Virus record (IMG/VR): IMGVR_UViG_3300044846_002495
Coordinates: 1 to 31,169 of that record
DNA length: 31,169 bases
Origin: a virus
Direction: 5' to 3' (one strand)
The position numbers and the translations under genes were made by a program. The notes beneath the pieces are model-generated. The model was given only the letters and a program-made list of their open reading frames with translations. It ran no database searches and was not told the DNA's origin. Below, in pieces: positions 1 through 8,280 of this stretch (the first letter of the stretch is position 1; every line of letters begins with the position of its first letter).

Positions 1-84
1 GTCTACAGCATGTGAGCGGCCGCCGGAAAAAACGGGGGGGCGGGGGGGGTGCCGCTGAGTTCGAGCGACCAAACGCGTTGCGTT

Positions 85-438
85 TCAGGTTTCGAGGTTT
101 CGGAACGCTGCGGGCGGTCCTTGCCTTCGTTGTTGTTGCGTTGTTGCGTTCGTGTTTGCTTGCTTTGCTTGCTCGTTGCAGGGGCGGCAGGCGGGGACCC
201 ATGCCCCGGGTTTTCCGTCGCGTAAATGTGCGGCGACCATCTCGCTTGCGTTGGTGAGTACCCGGCCGCACCCGTAGGCACACGGGGTCGGAAGGTTTGC
301 GATTAGTTGCGTTCTCGCGTTGCGATGGTCTCGGCCGTAGCCGCGTTGTGTGCTTGAACTTTTGTGCGTGCCGTTGCCGCACGAGGGGCAGCGGCCTTCG
401 GGGGCGGGGGTGCCACACCGTATGCAGGGGCGTTTCAT
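85..438 (-). CDS. HNH endonuclease
   Basis: A 117-aa protein with an N-terminal zinc ribbon (C5, C8, C17, C20), the RGYGRDHR segment that often precedes phage HNH cores, and an HNH core with C53/C57, H71 in AAHL, and C84/C87 followed by N88. Phage HNH proteins of this size nick or cut DNA; beside the terminase they assist cos cleavage and packaging (family knowledge). Here it is the last gene of the leftward block and sits at the window edge. If the molecule is circular or cos-ended it would directly precede the prim-pol/terminase genes of the right edge. ATG at 438; no strong Shine-Dalgarno is visible, and the gene has its own 55-base upstream gap with a weak promoter candidate. A homing role is possible but less likely. 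Confidence 0.85.
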   Translation of the reverse strand: MKRPCIRCGTPAPEGRCPSCGNGTHKSSSTQRGYGRDHRNARTQLIANLPTPCAYGCGRVLTNASEMVAAHLRDGKPGAWVPACRPCNEQAKQANTNATTQQQRRQGPPAAFRNLET

Positions 439-468
439 TTTTGTGACACGCCCCGCAAGATTGGTGGA

Positions 469-497
469 ACCGTAATGGGCGGGTGTCCACAGGTCAA
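469..497 (-). promoter_or_regulatory. weak candidate promoter upstream of HNH gene
   Basis: On the minus strand TTGACC (497-492) lies 17 bases before TACGGT (474-469). The -35 matches 5 of 6 consensus bases and the -10 only 3 of 6. It sits in the 55-base gap before the HNH gene, one of the few gaps in the early block. It could give HNH separate expression, but chance is a real alternative. Confidence 0.22.
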
Positions 498-1084
498 GGT
501 TGGTCCTTGCGGTCGGGGTGTGGGCATCGCACGCGCCTTCCTTCGTGGTGTTGTTCTAGCTCTTGAATTGTTGGGCGTAGGCCAGTCCTTGCGGCGTGGT
601 CATAGCACCAACGACACAACCATGCGGGTTCGCTGAGTGATCCGGCGACGGTTGTTCGTTCGTTGGTGAGCGGGGGTTCCCAACGTGGCACGCCTTTTGC
701 CGCTTCGGTTCGTGCGCATGATTCGCAATGCGGTTCGTTGGTTGTTGCGTTGCGGTGTCGTTCTAGGTCGGTTGGGTGTCGGGGTGTCCATTGTCTGAGT
801 ATGTCGGCGGCTCGGGTGAGGGCGGTTCGGGCGGTTTCGAGTGAGGCTTCAAACCTGGCGGCGTCGTTTGCTGCGGGGTCGGGTTGTAGTGCGGCGCGTG
901 CGGTTGGGTCGCTTGTTCCTGAGGCGGTGACTTTGTCGGTGTCGTATCGGGCGGCGCGTGGTTGTCCGTTGCGGGCGTCGGTCATTCGGGTGAGTGGTGT
1001 TTGTCCGTTGGTGTCGGGTTGTAGTGCGCGTGTTATTTCGTGGGCGAGTGTTTGCAGATGTTGGGCGCGTTCTTTGTGGTTCAT
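494..1084 (-). CDS. hypothetical protein with C-terminal zinc-binding cysteines
   Basis: A 196-aa protein I do not recognise. The first ~110 residues are rich in Ala, Thr, Arg and Asp and look partly helical (about 75-100). The C-terminal third has two CxxC pairs (C120/C123 and C157/C160, the latter as CRWCYDH) and a further C187, the spacing expected of a structural zinc site. Its start at 1084 is supported by GAAGGGAAC just upstream. It lies between the winged-helix replication candidate and HNH. The C-terminal zinc module followed by a basic tail suggests a nucleic-acid or protein contact, but that is inference. Confidence 0.75.
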   Translation of the reverse strand: MNHKERAQHLQTLAHEITRALQPDTNGQTPLTRMTDARNGQPRAARYDTDKVTASGTSDPTARAALQPDPAANDAARFEASLETARTALTRAADILRQWTPRHPTDLERHRNATTNEPHCESCARTEAAKGVPRWEPPLTNERTTVAGSLSEPAWLCRWCYDHAARTGLRPTIQELEQHHEGRRVRCPHPDRKDQP

Positions 1085-1169
1085 TTGGGTTCCCTTCGTG
1101 GCGTTTTGTCTGCGGTGTGGTTGTGTGGTGTTGTGTGGCGTTCGTGGTGCGTGTTGGGGGGTGCGCCGC

Positions 1170-1913
1170 TCATTCGTGGTCGGGGGGCGGTGTGGACCGT
1201 TCTAAGTGCCGTAGGACCGACGTTGCGCCGTTTAGGGCGTCGGCTAGTTGTGCTGCGGTGATGTTGGGGTATTCGGTGACGAGTTCGAGCGCGCGCGCTT
1301 CGGCTTGTTCTTCGTTGGTGAGGGTTTCGCGAATCCGTTTGAGATAGGCGGCGGGGGCTTTGACGTTGGGGGCGTCGCGTAGCCGTCGTTGGGCGACGAG
1401 TTCAAGTGCTGCGGTGACGCGTTCGGTTTCGGTTTGTTCTTTGTAAGTAGAAGAAGATTGATTAGTTACATCGGGGTACGGGGACGGGGTTGTTGAACTT
1501 CGGCCGTTGTTCGCCCGAACTTCGCCCGAACTTCCGTCGTTGTTCGGTTTGCGGCGTTTGCCCATGCGGGCTTTTGCTTGTTCTCGTTCGGCCAGCACCG
1601 CCGACCTGGCGGGGTTGTATTCGAGAAAGTCGTGCAACCGGTAGCCGTCGGGTTCTTTGTGCCATGCCCCCGAGGCGCATAGGCGTTCAATGAGGGTCGC
1701 GGCTTTGAGTTCGTAGGCGTTGCCGGTGTCGGTTATTTCTGCGCAACCGGTCAAGTCAATGAGTGAGCGGGCGACACGGGTTGGAACGAAACCGTCGGTC
1801 AAGTGCCGAGAGCAGTAACACAAGGCGGCGACGTGCCATGCCATCGCCAAAGGTCCGGCCGTGGCGATCTTCGGGTGGTCGGGGAATTGGTCGTCCAACT
1901 TGACCCACGTCAT
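1170..1913 (-). CDS. winged-helix replication-initiation-like protein
   Basis: A 247-aa protein starting MTWVKLDDQF. The N-terminal ~110 residues (KLDDQFPDHPKI, then a DG.VP..VA..L motif, then a GYRLHDFLEYNP wing-like segment) match the winged-helix module found in actinophage and Firmicutes phage replication proteins, often annotated as HTH DNA-binding or replisome organiser. A low-complexity Ser/Asn/Thr linker (about 135-170) separates a helical C-terminal domain. The upstream-extended frame was rejected: the ATG at 1913 has AAAGGGAACC in front of it and overlaps the previous stop as ATGA. As the window lacks a helicase and polymerase, this is a good candidate for the factor that marks the origin and recruits host replication proteins. 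Specific function is inferred. Confidence 0.75.
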   Translation of the reverse strand: MTWVKLDDQFPDHPKIATAGPLAMAWHVAALCYCSRHLTDGFVPTRVARSLIDLTGCAEITDTGNAYELKAATLIERLCASGAWHKEPDGYRLHDFLEYNPARSAVLAEREQAKARMGKRRKPNNDGSSGEVRANNGRSSTTPSPYPDVTNQSSSTYKEQTETERVTAALELVAQRRLRDAPNVKAPAAYLKRIRETLTNEEQAEARALELVTEYPNITAAQLADALNGATSVLRHLERSTPPPDHE

Positions 1914-2122
1914 TTCGGTTCCCTTTGCCATTGGTAGTCCACGGCGTAGGGGCGGCCTTGTTTGTCGGTGCCGACAACTAACTCGAGGGCTTGTTCGGCG
2001 ATGATGCGGCGGCCGTGTCCTATGCACCCCGGGCAATGCCAAACCCCGCCGGTCAGGCGGGTGCATGGCCGGTCCATAATGCAGGGCTGAACGGGGGCCA
2101 TCGCCCATAATTCCCGGGTCAT
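1910..2122 (-). CDS. small Cys-rich hypothetical protein
   Basis: A 70-aa protein with C14, C20 and a CPGC motif (C30, C33), followed by GHGRRIIAEQALELVVG. The four cysteines could bind one zinc. It overlaps its neighbours by 4 bases on both sides (ATGA at 2122-2119 and 1913-1910), so it is translated as part of a coupled trio with the winged-helix protein. Function unknown; the position suggests a replication accessory protein, which is only context. Confidence 0.7.
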   Translation of the reverse strand: MTRELWAMAPVQPCIMDRPCTRLTGGVWHCPGCIGHGRRIIAEQALELVVGTDKQGRPYAVDYQWQREPK

Positions 2123-2307
2123 TTGCGGCCCTTTCGGTGCTTAGCTTTGAGCGGGTAGGGGCGGTGTTGCGGTTCGCCGGGGTTGTAAGTGATGCGCGAA
2201 ACGGTTTGGCCGTCCTTGCCGGTGAGTTCGAGAGTTCCAAACGGTAGGGCGAACGTTGTTGCGGTCGGTTCGGGTGCGGGGTGTTTGCGGGTTTGTGTTT
2301 GTTTCAT
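2119..2307 (-). CDS. small basic hypothetical protein
   Basis: A 62-aa basic protein with a lysine/arginine-rich C-terminus (LKAKHRKGRK) and a central FGTLELTGKDGQTVSRITYNP segment that looks like beta strands. The ATG at 2307 has AAGGAAACG upstream, and the stop overlaps the next ATG (ATGA). No recognised family. A longer overlapping reading frame (2141-2428) has no such start context and runs into the Rpf gene, so it was left out. Confidence 0.65.
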   Translation of the reverse strand: MKQTQTRKHPAPEPTATTFALPFGTLELTGKDGQTVSRITYNPGEPQHRPYPLKAKHRKGRK

Positions 2308-2322
2308 TCCGTTTCCTTGTTC

Positions 2323-4011
<1,689 letters not shown>

Positions 4012-4015
<4 letters not shown>

Positions 4016-4362
4016 CGCATGCCTTCCCGTTCGGCCAGCACCAAAAGTTCGGGGATTGTGAGGCGGGCGAGGCGTCGGCGGGCGTCGGACTTTTCAGGCA
4101 AGCGGCGTCGGACAACTACGCGCGCGAGTTCGGCCGTTTTGTAATGCCCGGACGCGTAACTGCGATGTTGGCCGCCCCAAACGCCTTGCGTTTCGCCGTT
4201 CACGTTGGCGAGTTCCCGACAGTTCAGGCGGGTTGGGCATCGCTGACAAATTGCGATGGCGTCGGCGGGTGTTGAGAAGAACACGGCGGTCGGTATCTGT
4301 TCAACGCGGCACGTTGCGCGGTCGAACCATTCGGGTTGCCCCTTGTCAATGATTGTTTTCAC
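4012..4362 (-). CDS. WhiB-family transcription factor
   Basis: A 116-aa WhiB-like protein. The four Fe-S ligands are C18, C39, C42 and C48 (ATC...CQRC...C), followed by the GVWGG signature at 60-64 and a basic C-terminal stretch (VVVRRRLPEKSDARRRLARL) suited to DNA binding. The family is restricted to Actinomycetota and their phages, binds a 4Fe-4S cluster and acts with the principal sigma factor. Mycobacteriophage WhiB proteins such as that of TM4 repress host whiB2, affect septation and give superinfection exclusion. The GTG at 4362 is chosen over a longer frame because AAAGGGG lies 5 bases upstream and GTGA overlaps the previous stop. Confidence 0.92.
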
Positions 4363-4727
4363 ATTTCCCCTTTTGCTAGTTGGTTTATTGGTGTTTGAAA
4401 GGTTCCGGCGGTCCATTCGGTGTCGCCAGGTTTGCGCCAGCGGGCTAGCCATTGCCCGGGGTTTGGGTTGCCGCGTGTTCGGCGAACAACGATGGCGATT
4501 CGGTCGGGTCCGGCTTCGGTTTCGGCTTGTCGTTGCCAAGTGGGCCATGCTGAGGCGGCGCGGTCCTTGACTTCAATTGTCACGCCAACGATTGCGTCAA
4601 TGTCGCCGGGCTGGCGGCCGTCCCCGGCAAGGTAGCGGCGGGCGTCGGGCCATCCGTTTTCGCGTAGGTAGCGAACGACCGCGCGTTCGGCGTCGGCGCC
4701 TCGCCGTCGTGATGCTGCGCCGCTCAT
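4359..4727 (-). CDS. PDDEXK-fold nuclease, Holliday-junction-resolvase-like
   Basis: A 122-aa protein. The N-terminal GADAERAVVRYLRENG helix with its conserved Glu, the GDI metal site (PGDIDAIVG) and IEVKD form the E...GD...ExK pattern of Hjc/archaeal-resolvase-like PDDEXK nucleases, and a tail with RIAIVVRR matches the usual last strand. Such enzymes resolve branched recombination or replication intermediates before packaging. It is encoded with the ERF annealing protein in the same block, which fits a recombination role. It lies between two methyltransferases, but its size and start favour a resolvase over a restriction enzyme. The start at 4727 overlaps the previous stop as ATGA. Confidence 0.75.
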   Translation of the reverse strand: MSGAASRRRGADAERAVVRYLRENGWPDARRYLAGDGRQPGDIDAIVGVTIEVKDRAASAWPTWQRQAETEAGPDRIAIVVRRTRGNPNPGQWLARWRKPGDTEWTAGTFQTPINQLAKGEM

Positions 4728-4906
4728 TGTGGGTCGTGGTCGTCTAGGTCGGTCCATACGCGAACGACAAAGAAACAAACGTCACCGGTGAGCCAGTTTT
4801 CTTCGGCTTCGTCGTCTGTCATTGGTGTTCCTTCGTGCGTGTCGCATACGAGTTCGGTACAAAAGCCCGAGGCTTTGCCGTATGCCAACCAGTCGTGAAT
4901 GTCCAT
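4724..4906 (-). CDS. small acidic hypothetical protein
   Basis: A 60-aa acidic protein (MDIHDWLAYGK, CTELVCDTHEG, MTDDEAEENW, DVCFFVVRVW). Short proteins of this layout, with two early cysteines, a DTHEG motif and a C-terminal VVRVW, are a recurrent actinophage type without known function. The start is ATG at 4906, immediately overlapping the methyltransferase stop (TGATG); a GTG one codon upstream (4909) is equally possible. The stop overlaps the resolvase start (ATGA). Confidence 0.7.
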   Translation of the reverse strand: MDIHDWLAYGKASGFCTELVCDTHEGTPMTDDEAEENWLTGDVCFFVVRVWTDLDDHDPQ

Positions 4907-5928
4907 CACGGTTCCGGGTTGTATTCGGTACCCATTGCGGCGGCAAGAACGTGGGCGGCGAGTGTAGGGGCCACGGCGTTTCCTACTTGTTCAAATTGTT
5001 TGGTCTTTGAACCTTGCAGCGGGTAGTTGGCCGGGAACGATTGAAGAACAAGCGCGTCGGTTGGCGTTATCTTTACTGAGCCTTCGCGTTCTTGTCGTGG
5101 GCGTGACAAGTCCACGCCGGGACCGGCGAGAATGTCGGGACGAAACGAGCCGACGACACAAGTTGCGGGGCGTTCCCAACACCATTCGGCAAACTCGGCG
5201 CCTTCGACTTTTCGGGGCTTCCATTTTCCGTCGGCGATTTCGTCCAACATTCGAGCGCGGACAGTATGACCGCCGGAAAGAAAAGGATCGGGGGCGCCGT
5301 GAGTTCCTGCGCATAACGTCCACGCCGGTTCGGGCCTGCCCCAACCCAACGCGTCGGCCATCGTCACCCACGGTTTCAACTCGCCGCCAAACAACGAGGG
5401 CGCCGGGTGTTCGTCATGCGTTGGCGCTGGCGGTGCAACCCGCCCGTGTTTTGAAGCAATGAGAAAGGCACGGCGCCGGGTTTGTGGCACCCCGTAGTCG
5501 GCGGCGTTCAAAATCCCAACCCACGTCCAATAGCCCAACGATTCGAGTTCCTGCGCAAAGTCCCGCCAAATAGGCAACGCCAACGGCACCTGTTCGCAAG
5601 CAATCCAAACCGGGTCCAACGCCCGGGCGTACCGCATCACTTCCCAAATTAGTTGCCCGCGTTCCCCGTCAATTCCGGCACGTTTCCCGGCAAGCGAAAA
5701 GTCTTGGCACGGCGGCGAAGCGATAAGGCCGACAACTTCGCCGGGCTTGAACCGGTCAAAGCTGAGGGCCGCAACGTCGGCTTGTTCTGTTCTATGTCCT
5801 GCGGCTTCACGGGTTGCGCACGCTGCGGCGTCGGTTTCTATCCCGAGTTCTTGCGCGTGGTGTTCAGGGTCCAACATTCGCAACCCCTCACTCCACCCGC
5901 CCGGCCCGGCGAATAGGTCGAGGATCAC
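4906..5928 (-). CDS. dcm: C5-cytosine DNA methyltransferase
   Basis: A 340-aa enzyme, normal for the family. Motif I is DLFAGPGGW (4-12), motif IV is SPPCQDFS with catalytic C74, motif VI appears as CEQV (E112) instead of the usual ENV, motif VIII is QTRRR (149-153), and motif X is QVGNAVAP (about 314-321). The target-recognition region lies between VIII and X. It would methylate cytosine C5 in phage DNA, probably to escape host restriction. The open frame extends upstream to 6054, but motif I would then lie deep in the protein. The GTG at 5928 overlaps the stop of the membrane microprotein (GTGA) and places motif I at the N-terminus, as usual. Confidence 0.9.
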   Translation of the reverse strand: MILDLFAGPGGWSEGLRMLDPEHHAQELGIETDAAACATREAAGHRTEQADVAALSFDRFKPGEVVGLIASPPCQDFSLAGKRAGIDGERGQLIWEVMRYARALDPVWIACEQVPLALPIWRDFAQELESLGYWTWVGILNAADYGVPQTRRRAFLIASKHGRVAPPAPTHDEHPAPSLFGGELKPWVTMADALGWGRPEPAWTLCAGTHGAPDPFLSGGHTVRARMLDEIADGKWKPRKVEGAEFAEWCWERPATCVVGSFRPDILAGPGVDLSRPRQEREGSVKITPTDALVLQSFPANYPLQGSKTKQFEQVGNAVAPTLAAHVLAAAMGTEYNPEP

Positions 5929-6029
5929 GGGAGCCAACCCGCAAGCACTACGAACAAGAACCCGAACACTAGGGCGATGACGACAAACATTGCGATGGCT
6001 TCCCAAACGGTGTCGGGTCGGTCGTTCAT
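5925..6029 (-). CDS. 34-aa single-helix membrane microprotein
   Basis: A 34-residue protein with a short polar N-terminus (MNDRPDTVWEAI) and one strong transmembrane helix (about 12-31, MFVVIALVFGFLFVVVL-like, ending GWLP). Both ends are locked into the operon: its ATG overlaps the preceding stop (ATGA, 6029-6026), and its TGA overlaps the methyltransferase GTG (GTGA, 5928-5925). That double overlap supports it as a real gene. It could be a small membrane effector, for example in superinfection exclusion, but nothing in the sequence shows function. Confidence 0.7.
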   Translation of the reverse strand: MNDRPDTVWEAIAMFVVIALVFGFLFVVLAGWLP

Positions 6030-6214
6030 TTCGGTTCCATGCTTTCGGGGTCAAGTTGTTTCAGTTCGGACAGTTTGAAACGGTAGTGGCGGCCAACGAT
6101 GACAACCTTTGCAACCTTTGAACGTGGCGAAACGTACACGAGGCGCCCGGTCCTGCCGTCGGGGCATTGCACAAGCGCCCGGTCTTTGGCGTGAGTGAAG
6201 GCCCACGATTTCAC
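6026..6214 (-). CDS. small basic hypothetical protein
   Basis: A 62-aa protein, probably beta-rich (RALVQCPDGRTGRLVYVSPRSKVAKVVIVGRHYRFKLSELKQL), like small SH3- or KOW-type phage proteins. GTG at 6214 is preferred over an ATG at 6238, because the GTG overlaps the ERF stop as GTGA and the ATG has no ribosome site. Function unknown. Confidence 0.62.
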   Translation of the reverse strand: MKSWAFTHAKDRALVQCPDGRTGRLVYVSPRSKVAKVVIVGRHYRFKLSELKQLDPESMEPK

Positions 6215-6876
6215 GACAAGCCCCGCTCGTTGAACCATTCGAGAATCTTGTCGGCGTCGTCGTGCGTGATGCCTTCGGAAAGTTTCGGGATTCCCGAGGC
6301 CGCCCGGTACTGTCCATACGAAGCCAAGTCGTCGGCGTTGAGTCCGGCAAGCATCCCCTGCAACCGGTCCACGGCTTCGCGTGGCGCTAACGGGGCGCCA
6401 GGTTTGGCGCTCGGCTTCGGTTTCGGTGCTGGCGCTTTCCGGGGTTTCGGTGCCGCTTCGTACACTTCGCTGTCGGGGTCAGGGTCGTCGGTTGGAATGG
6501 TGAGCGTTTGCAAAAGACAAGTGCGGTACGCGACCGAGTAGGCCTTCGCGGTTGCTTTGTCTCCCATGTCGAACGATTCGCCAACAACAACCGCGTCGAT
6601 TGAATCCGACGCCGGGCCGTGAAACCGGTAGCGAACGTGAACAACGCAACGGCTAGCAATCTTGCCCGACGCTAGGGGCATCGGTTCGTAGGTCACTTGT
6701 TCAGTTATCGGAACACAAATCACCCCGTGTTTACGAAAGGCAGGGCCAACCGCGTTGAGAACCGAATCAATACCGCGAAAGGAAAAGTTCTGAGCGGTGT
6801 TCTTTGTGTCCTTGCGTACTTGGCGTACGTCGTCGGCTACTGCGGCGAGTGCCTGAACAATGTTCGGGGTTGTCAT
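6211..6876 (-). CDS. erf: ERF-family single-strand annealing protein
   Basis: A 221-aa ERF-superfamily recombinase. The core spans about 1-135, with FRGIDSVLNAVGPAFRKHGV (33-52) and GESFDMGDKATAKAYSVAYR (99-118) followed by LLQTLTIPTDDPDPD, the family hallmarks. A Pro/Lys/Ala linker (about 141-165) and a C-terminal helical domain follow. ERF proteins bind single-stranded DNA and anneal complementary strands in phage recombination and circularisation. It works plausibly with the Hjc-like nuclease in the same operon. The start overlaps the previous stop (ATGA). Confidence 0.9.
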   Translation of the reverse strand: MTTPNIVQALAAVADDVRQVRKDTKNTAQNFSFRGIDSVLNAVGPAFRKHGVICVPITEQVTYEPMPLASGKIASRCVVHVRYRFHGPASDSIDAVVVGESFDMGDKATAKAYSVAYRTCLLQTLTIPTDDPDPDSEVYEAAPKPRKAPAPKPKPSAKPGAPLAPREAVDRLQGMLAGLNADDLASYGQYRAASGIPKLSEGITHDDADKILEWFNERGLS

Positions 6877-7169
6877 TTCATGCCCCCGACGCTGAACAAA
6901 CGTGACACGTTCGCGAAGCGGTCCACGCCCTCTAGTGGCGTCGTTTTCGGGTCATCGAAAACGTATTTGATTGTTGGGAATGAACTCGGCCCGAAGCGTG
7001 AGCCGGTGCGTTCGGCCGCGAAGTGCAGGCGCCAAACATTCGCGGGGGTGATAATGCGCCGGTCGATCATCCATTCGGCGAGAAGGCCGGGGCTACTGAG
7101 CAACACCGCCTCAACGGCTTTGCCGTTGTCCCTTCCGAAGTGTTCGTCCATGAGTTCAACGAGATTCAT
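6873..7169 (-). CDS. hypothetical protein
   Basis: A 98-aa protein without a recognised family. The N-terminal half is helical (MNLVELMDEHFGR, AVEAVLLSSPGLLAEWMIDRRII), the rest mixed (ANVWRLHFAAERTG, PTIKYVFDDPK). AAAGGAACC sits 7 bases before the ATG at 7169. It is coupled to erf by an ATGA overlap, so it may support recombination; that is context only. Confidence 0.7.
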   Translation of the reverse strand: MNLVELMDEHFGRDNGKAVEAVLLSSPGLLAEWMIDRRIITPANVWRLHFAAERTGSRFGPSSFPTIKYVFDDPKTTPLEGVDRFANVSRLFSVGGMK

Positions 7170-7467
7170 TGCGGTTCCTTTCGTGGGTTTCTTGTTCCCA
7201 TTCGTGGCGAAGTGCCGCTAGTTCGCCTTGTTGTTCAAGGTGTTTCAGGCGGCGGGCGCGTTCAATTGCTGGCGGGGTTGGTTTGCTGAGCGAATACAAA
7301 CCGGCGGCAACCCCGGCGAGTATGAGGGCAAGCGTGATGATTGCGGCAAAGGTTGTGAGGCCGTGGCGTAGTTCAAACGCAGCGAGTGTTTCGACCGCCA
7401 GGTTTGCGAAAGCTAGGGCCGTGACAATGCCGAGGAATCCGGCGGCGCCTTTTAGGTTGTCACTCAT
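7156..7467 (-). CDS. two-helix membrane protein
   Basis: A 103-aa protein with two transmembrane helices (about 7-30, GAAGFLGIVTALAFANLAVE, and about 39-63, TTFAAIITLALILAGVAAG) followed by a highly charged, probably coiled, C-terminal tail (ERARRLKHLEQQGEL...HEWEQETHERNRNESR). Start at 7467 with GAAAGGGCC upstream; the longer frame overlaps the next gene and lacks a ribosome site. The topology resembles class II holins, but it is far from the endolysin and in the early block, so an early membrane effector is as likely. Confidence 0.7.
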   Translation of the reverse strand: MSDNLKGAAGFLGIVTALAFANLAVETLAAFELRHGLTTFAAIITLALILAGVAAGLYSLSKPTPPAIERARRLKHLEQQGELAALRHEWEQETHERNRNESR

Positions 7468-7690
7468 TGTCGGCCCTTTCGGTGTCGCGTTGTTTGGCGA
7501 TGACGCGGGCGAGTTCGAGCGCTGCGGTTCGTAGGTTGTCGAGTAGTTGTTCGGCGTTGCGCGTGTAAAAACTGACGCCGCCAAGTGTGACGGTGACGAG
7601 TTCCGGGTCGCCGACGTTGCCGCAATCGCTGGCCGATACGTTGGCCGTCAGGTTTCCGCGCACCGTGTAGTAAACGGGTTCGGTGTTCAT
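7460..7690 (-). CDS. hypothetical protein, beta-rich
   Basis: A 76-aa protein (MNTEPVYYTVRGNLTANVSASDCGN, VTVTLGGVSFYTRNAEQLLDNL, ARVIAKQR). It looks like a small beta-sheet followed by a helix; no family recognised. The ATG at 7690 has a very strong ribosome site (AAGGGGAAAC). The start region is identical over 23 bases to that of the gene starting at 9785. It is the first gene after the structured gap at 7691-7906. Confidence 0.7.
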   Translation of the reverse strand: MNTEPVYYTVRGNLTANVSASDCGNVGDPELVTVTLGGVSFYTRNAEQLLDNLRTAALELARVIAKQRDTERADNE

Positions 7691-7701
7691 TGTTTCCCCT
7701 T
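7679..7701 (-). repeat. 23-base direct repeat, copy 1, over ribosome site and start codon
   Basis: These 23 bases occur exactly again at 9774-9796. On the minus strand each copy contains the AAGGGGAAAC ribosome site, the ATG and the first codons (MNTE). The proteins that follow are unrelated beyond those residues. It may be a shared translation-initiation module or a recombination junction. Confidence 0.8.
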
Positions 7702-7794
7702 GCTTGTTGGTTTGTGTTGGGTTTTCCGTCGCCCCGTCCAATCATCGGGGACCGCTCGGCGTTGGGGTGCTTCGTGGTATGGCCCCGGAAATCC

Positions 7795-7880
7795 CGAAGG
7801 AATGAGCCGCAACCCCCGGCGGTTGGGGGGAACGCTGCGGCGCTCACGGCAGGCGGTTGCCGCTGCGGCTCATTCCTTCG
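7795..7880. repeat. 17-bp perfect inverted repeat, 52-base centre
   Basis: Arms at 7795-7811 (CGAAGGAATGAGCCGCA) and 7864-7880 are exact reverse complements. The centre contains further short complementary G/C tracts (CCCCCGG and GGGGGG; GGCGGTTGCCGC). As RNA it would fold into a long stem with a branched head. No target-site duplication flanks it and no transposase is present, so an insertion element is unlikely. Confidence 0.85.
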
Positions 7881-7900
7881 CGACCGCCGGGGGGCGGTCG
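7881..7900 (-). terminator. 8-bp hairpin after the winged-helix gene, no T-tract
   Basis: CGACCGCC (7881-7888), a GGGG loop, and GGCGGTCG (7893-7900) form a perfect stem six bases past the stop at 7907. No T-run follows on the minus strand, so it is at best a T-less attenuator of the type seen in actinobacteria, or an RNA-stabilising or processing structure. Confidence 0.4.
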
Positions 7901-7906
7901 GACTGC

Positions 7907-8263
7907 TCAGCCGTCCATTTCCCGCAATGCGGCAAGCCCGGCGGCCGTGATCCGGTAGCACCGCTGTTCCTCGCCGGTTTCAACGGTGCGGTTTTCGCCG
8001 GTGAATTGGATTAGCCCGGCCCGGGCGAGTTCGGACACTCGGGTCCAATACGAACAGCCGGGCTTGCTGGCGAGTCCTGAGGCGTGGCCGACTTCCCAAC
8101 TTGTGCGGCCGGTGTCGATTGCTGCGGGGTTCGTAAATGCGGCGAGTAGTTGGTGCCGGTGTGATCCGGCGCGCATACGGGCCGACGCTGCGGCTTTGTG
8201 TGAAGTTTTCGGGTCGCTGCGCCTCGCCGTAGGTTCGGCAAAGAGCGTCGGTTGTTCGGTCAT
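7907..8263 (-). CDS. winged-helix DNA-binding protein
   Basis: A 118-aa protein. After an N-terminal tail (MTEQPTLFAEPTARR) comes the SDPKTSHKAAASAR motif common in phage wHTH proteins. The winged helix follows: RHQLLAAF, TSWEVGHASGL, a YWTRVSELARAGLI recognition helix, and a wing ending CYRITAAGLAAL. Such proteins act as phage regulators or replication cofactors. Start at 8263 with AAGGGGAAAA upstream. A candidate promoter with an overlapping 7-bp dyad lies just before the gene, and a structured gap just after, which would fit autoregulation (inference). Confidence 0.75.
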   Translation of the reverse strand: MTEQPTLFAEPTARRSDPKTSHKAAASARMRAGSHRHQLLAAFTNPAAIDTGRTSWEVGHASGLASKPGCSYWTRVSELARAGLIQFTGENRTVETGEEQRCYRITAAGLAALREMDG

Positions 8264-8280
8264 GTTTTCCCCTTCGGTCG

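Larger units (their letters stand above)
7691..7906 (-). other. structured non-coding gap in the early operon
   Basis: A 216-base stretch without a supportable gene, unusual in a block where genes otherwise overlap. In transcript order it holds an 8-bp hairpin just after the winged-helix stop, a 17-bp perfect inverted repeat around a 52-base G/C-rich centre, and then a linear A-rich leader ending at the ribosome site of the gene at 7690. No promoter with good -35 and -10 boxes is seen. It could be an RNA element (processing, attenuation, small RNA) or a DNA element such as an origin. Confidence 0.6.

Noticed and set aside
663-1205. Long plus-strand open frame (180 aa) opposite the zinc-binding hypothetical gene
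   Set aside because: It is a shadow of minus-strand codon bias; its protein is low-quality Val/Arg/Cys repeats, with no ribosome site and no plus-strand neighbours.
1914-2240. N-terminal extension of the winged-helix gene to 2240
   Set aside because: The extension overlaps two other supported genes in another frame and has no start signal; the ATG at 1913 has a strong ribosome site and an ATGA overlap.
4359-4727. PDDEXK protein as a restriction endonuclease partner of a methyltransferase
   Set aside because: Its size and GADAE...GDI...IEVK pattern fit Hjc-like resolvases better, and there is no recognition domain. Kept only as a minor alternative.
7795-7880. 86-base inverted-repeat unit as a MITE or insertion element
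   Set aside because: No flanking target duplication, no transposase and no second copy seen in the window.
7464-7961. 165-aa minus-strand open frame spanning the structured gap
   Set aside because: It crosses two real genes in the wrong frame, encodes Arg/Pro/Gln-rich shadow sequence, and would translate the inverted repeat; no start context.
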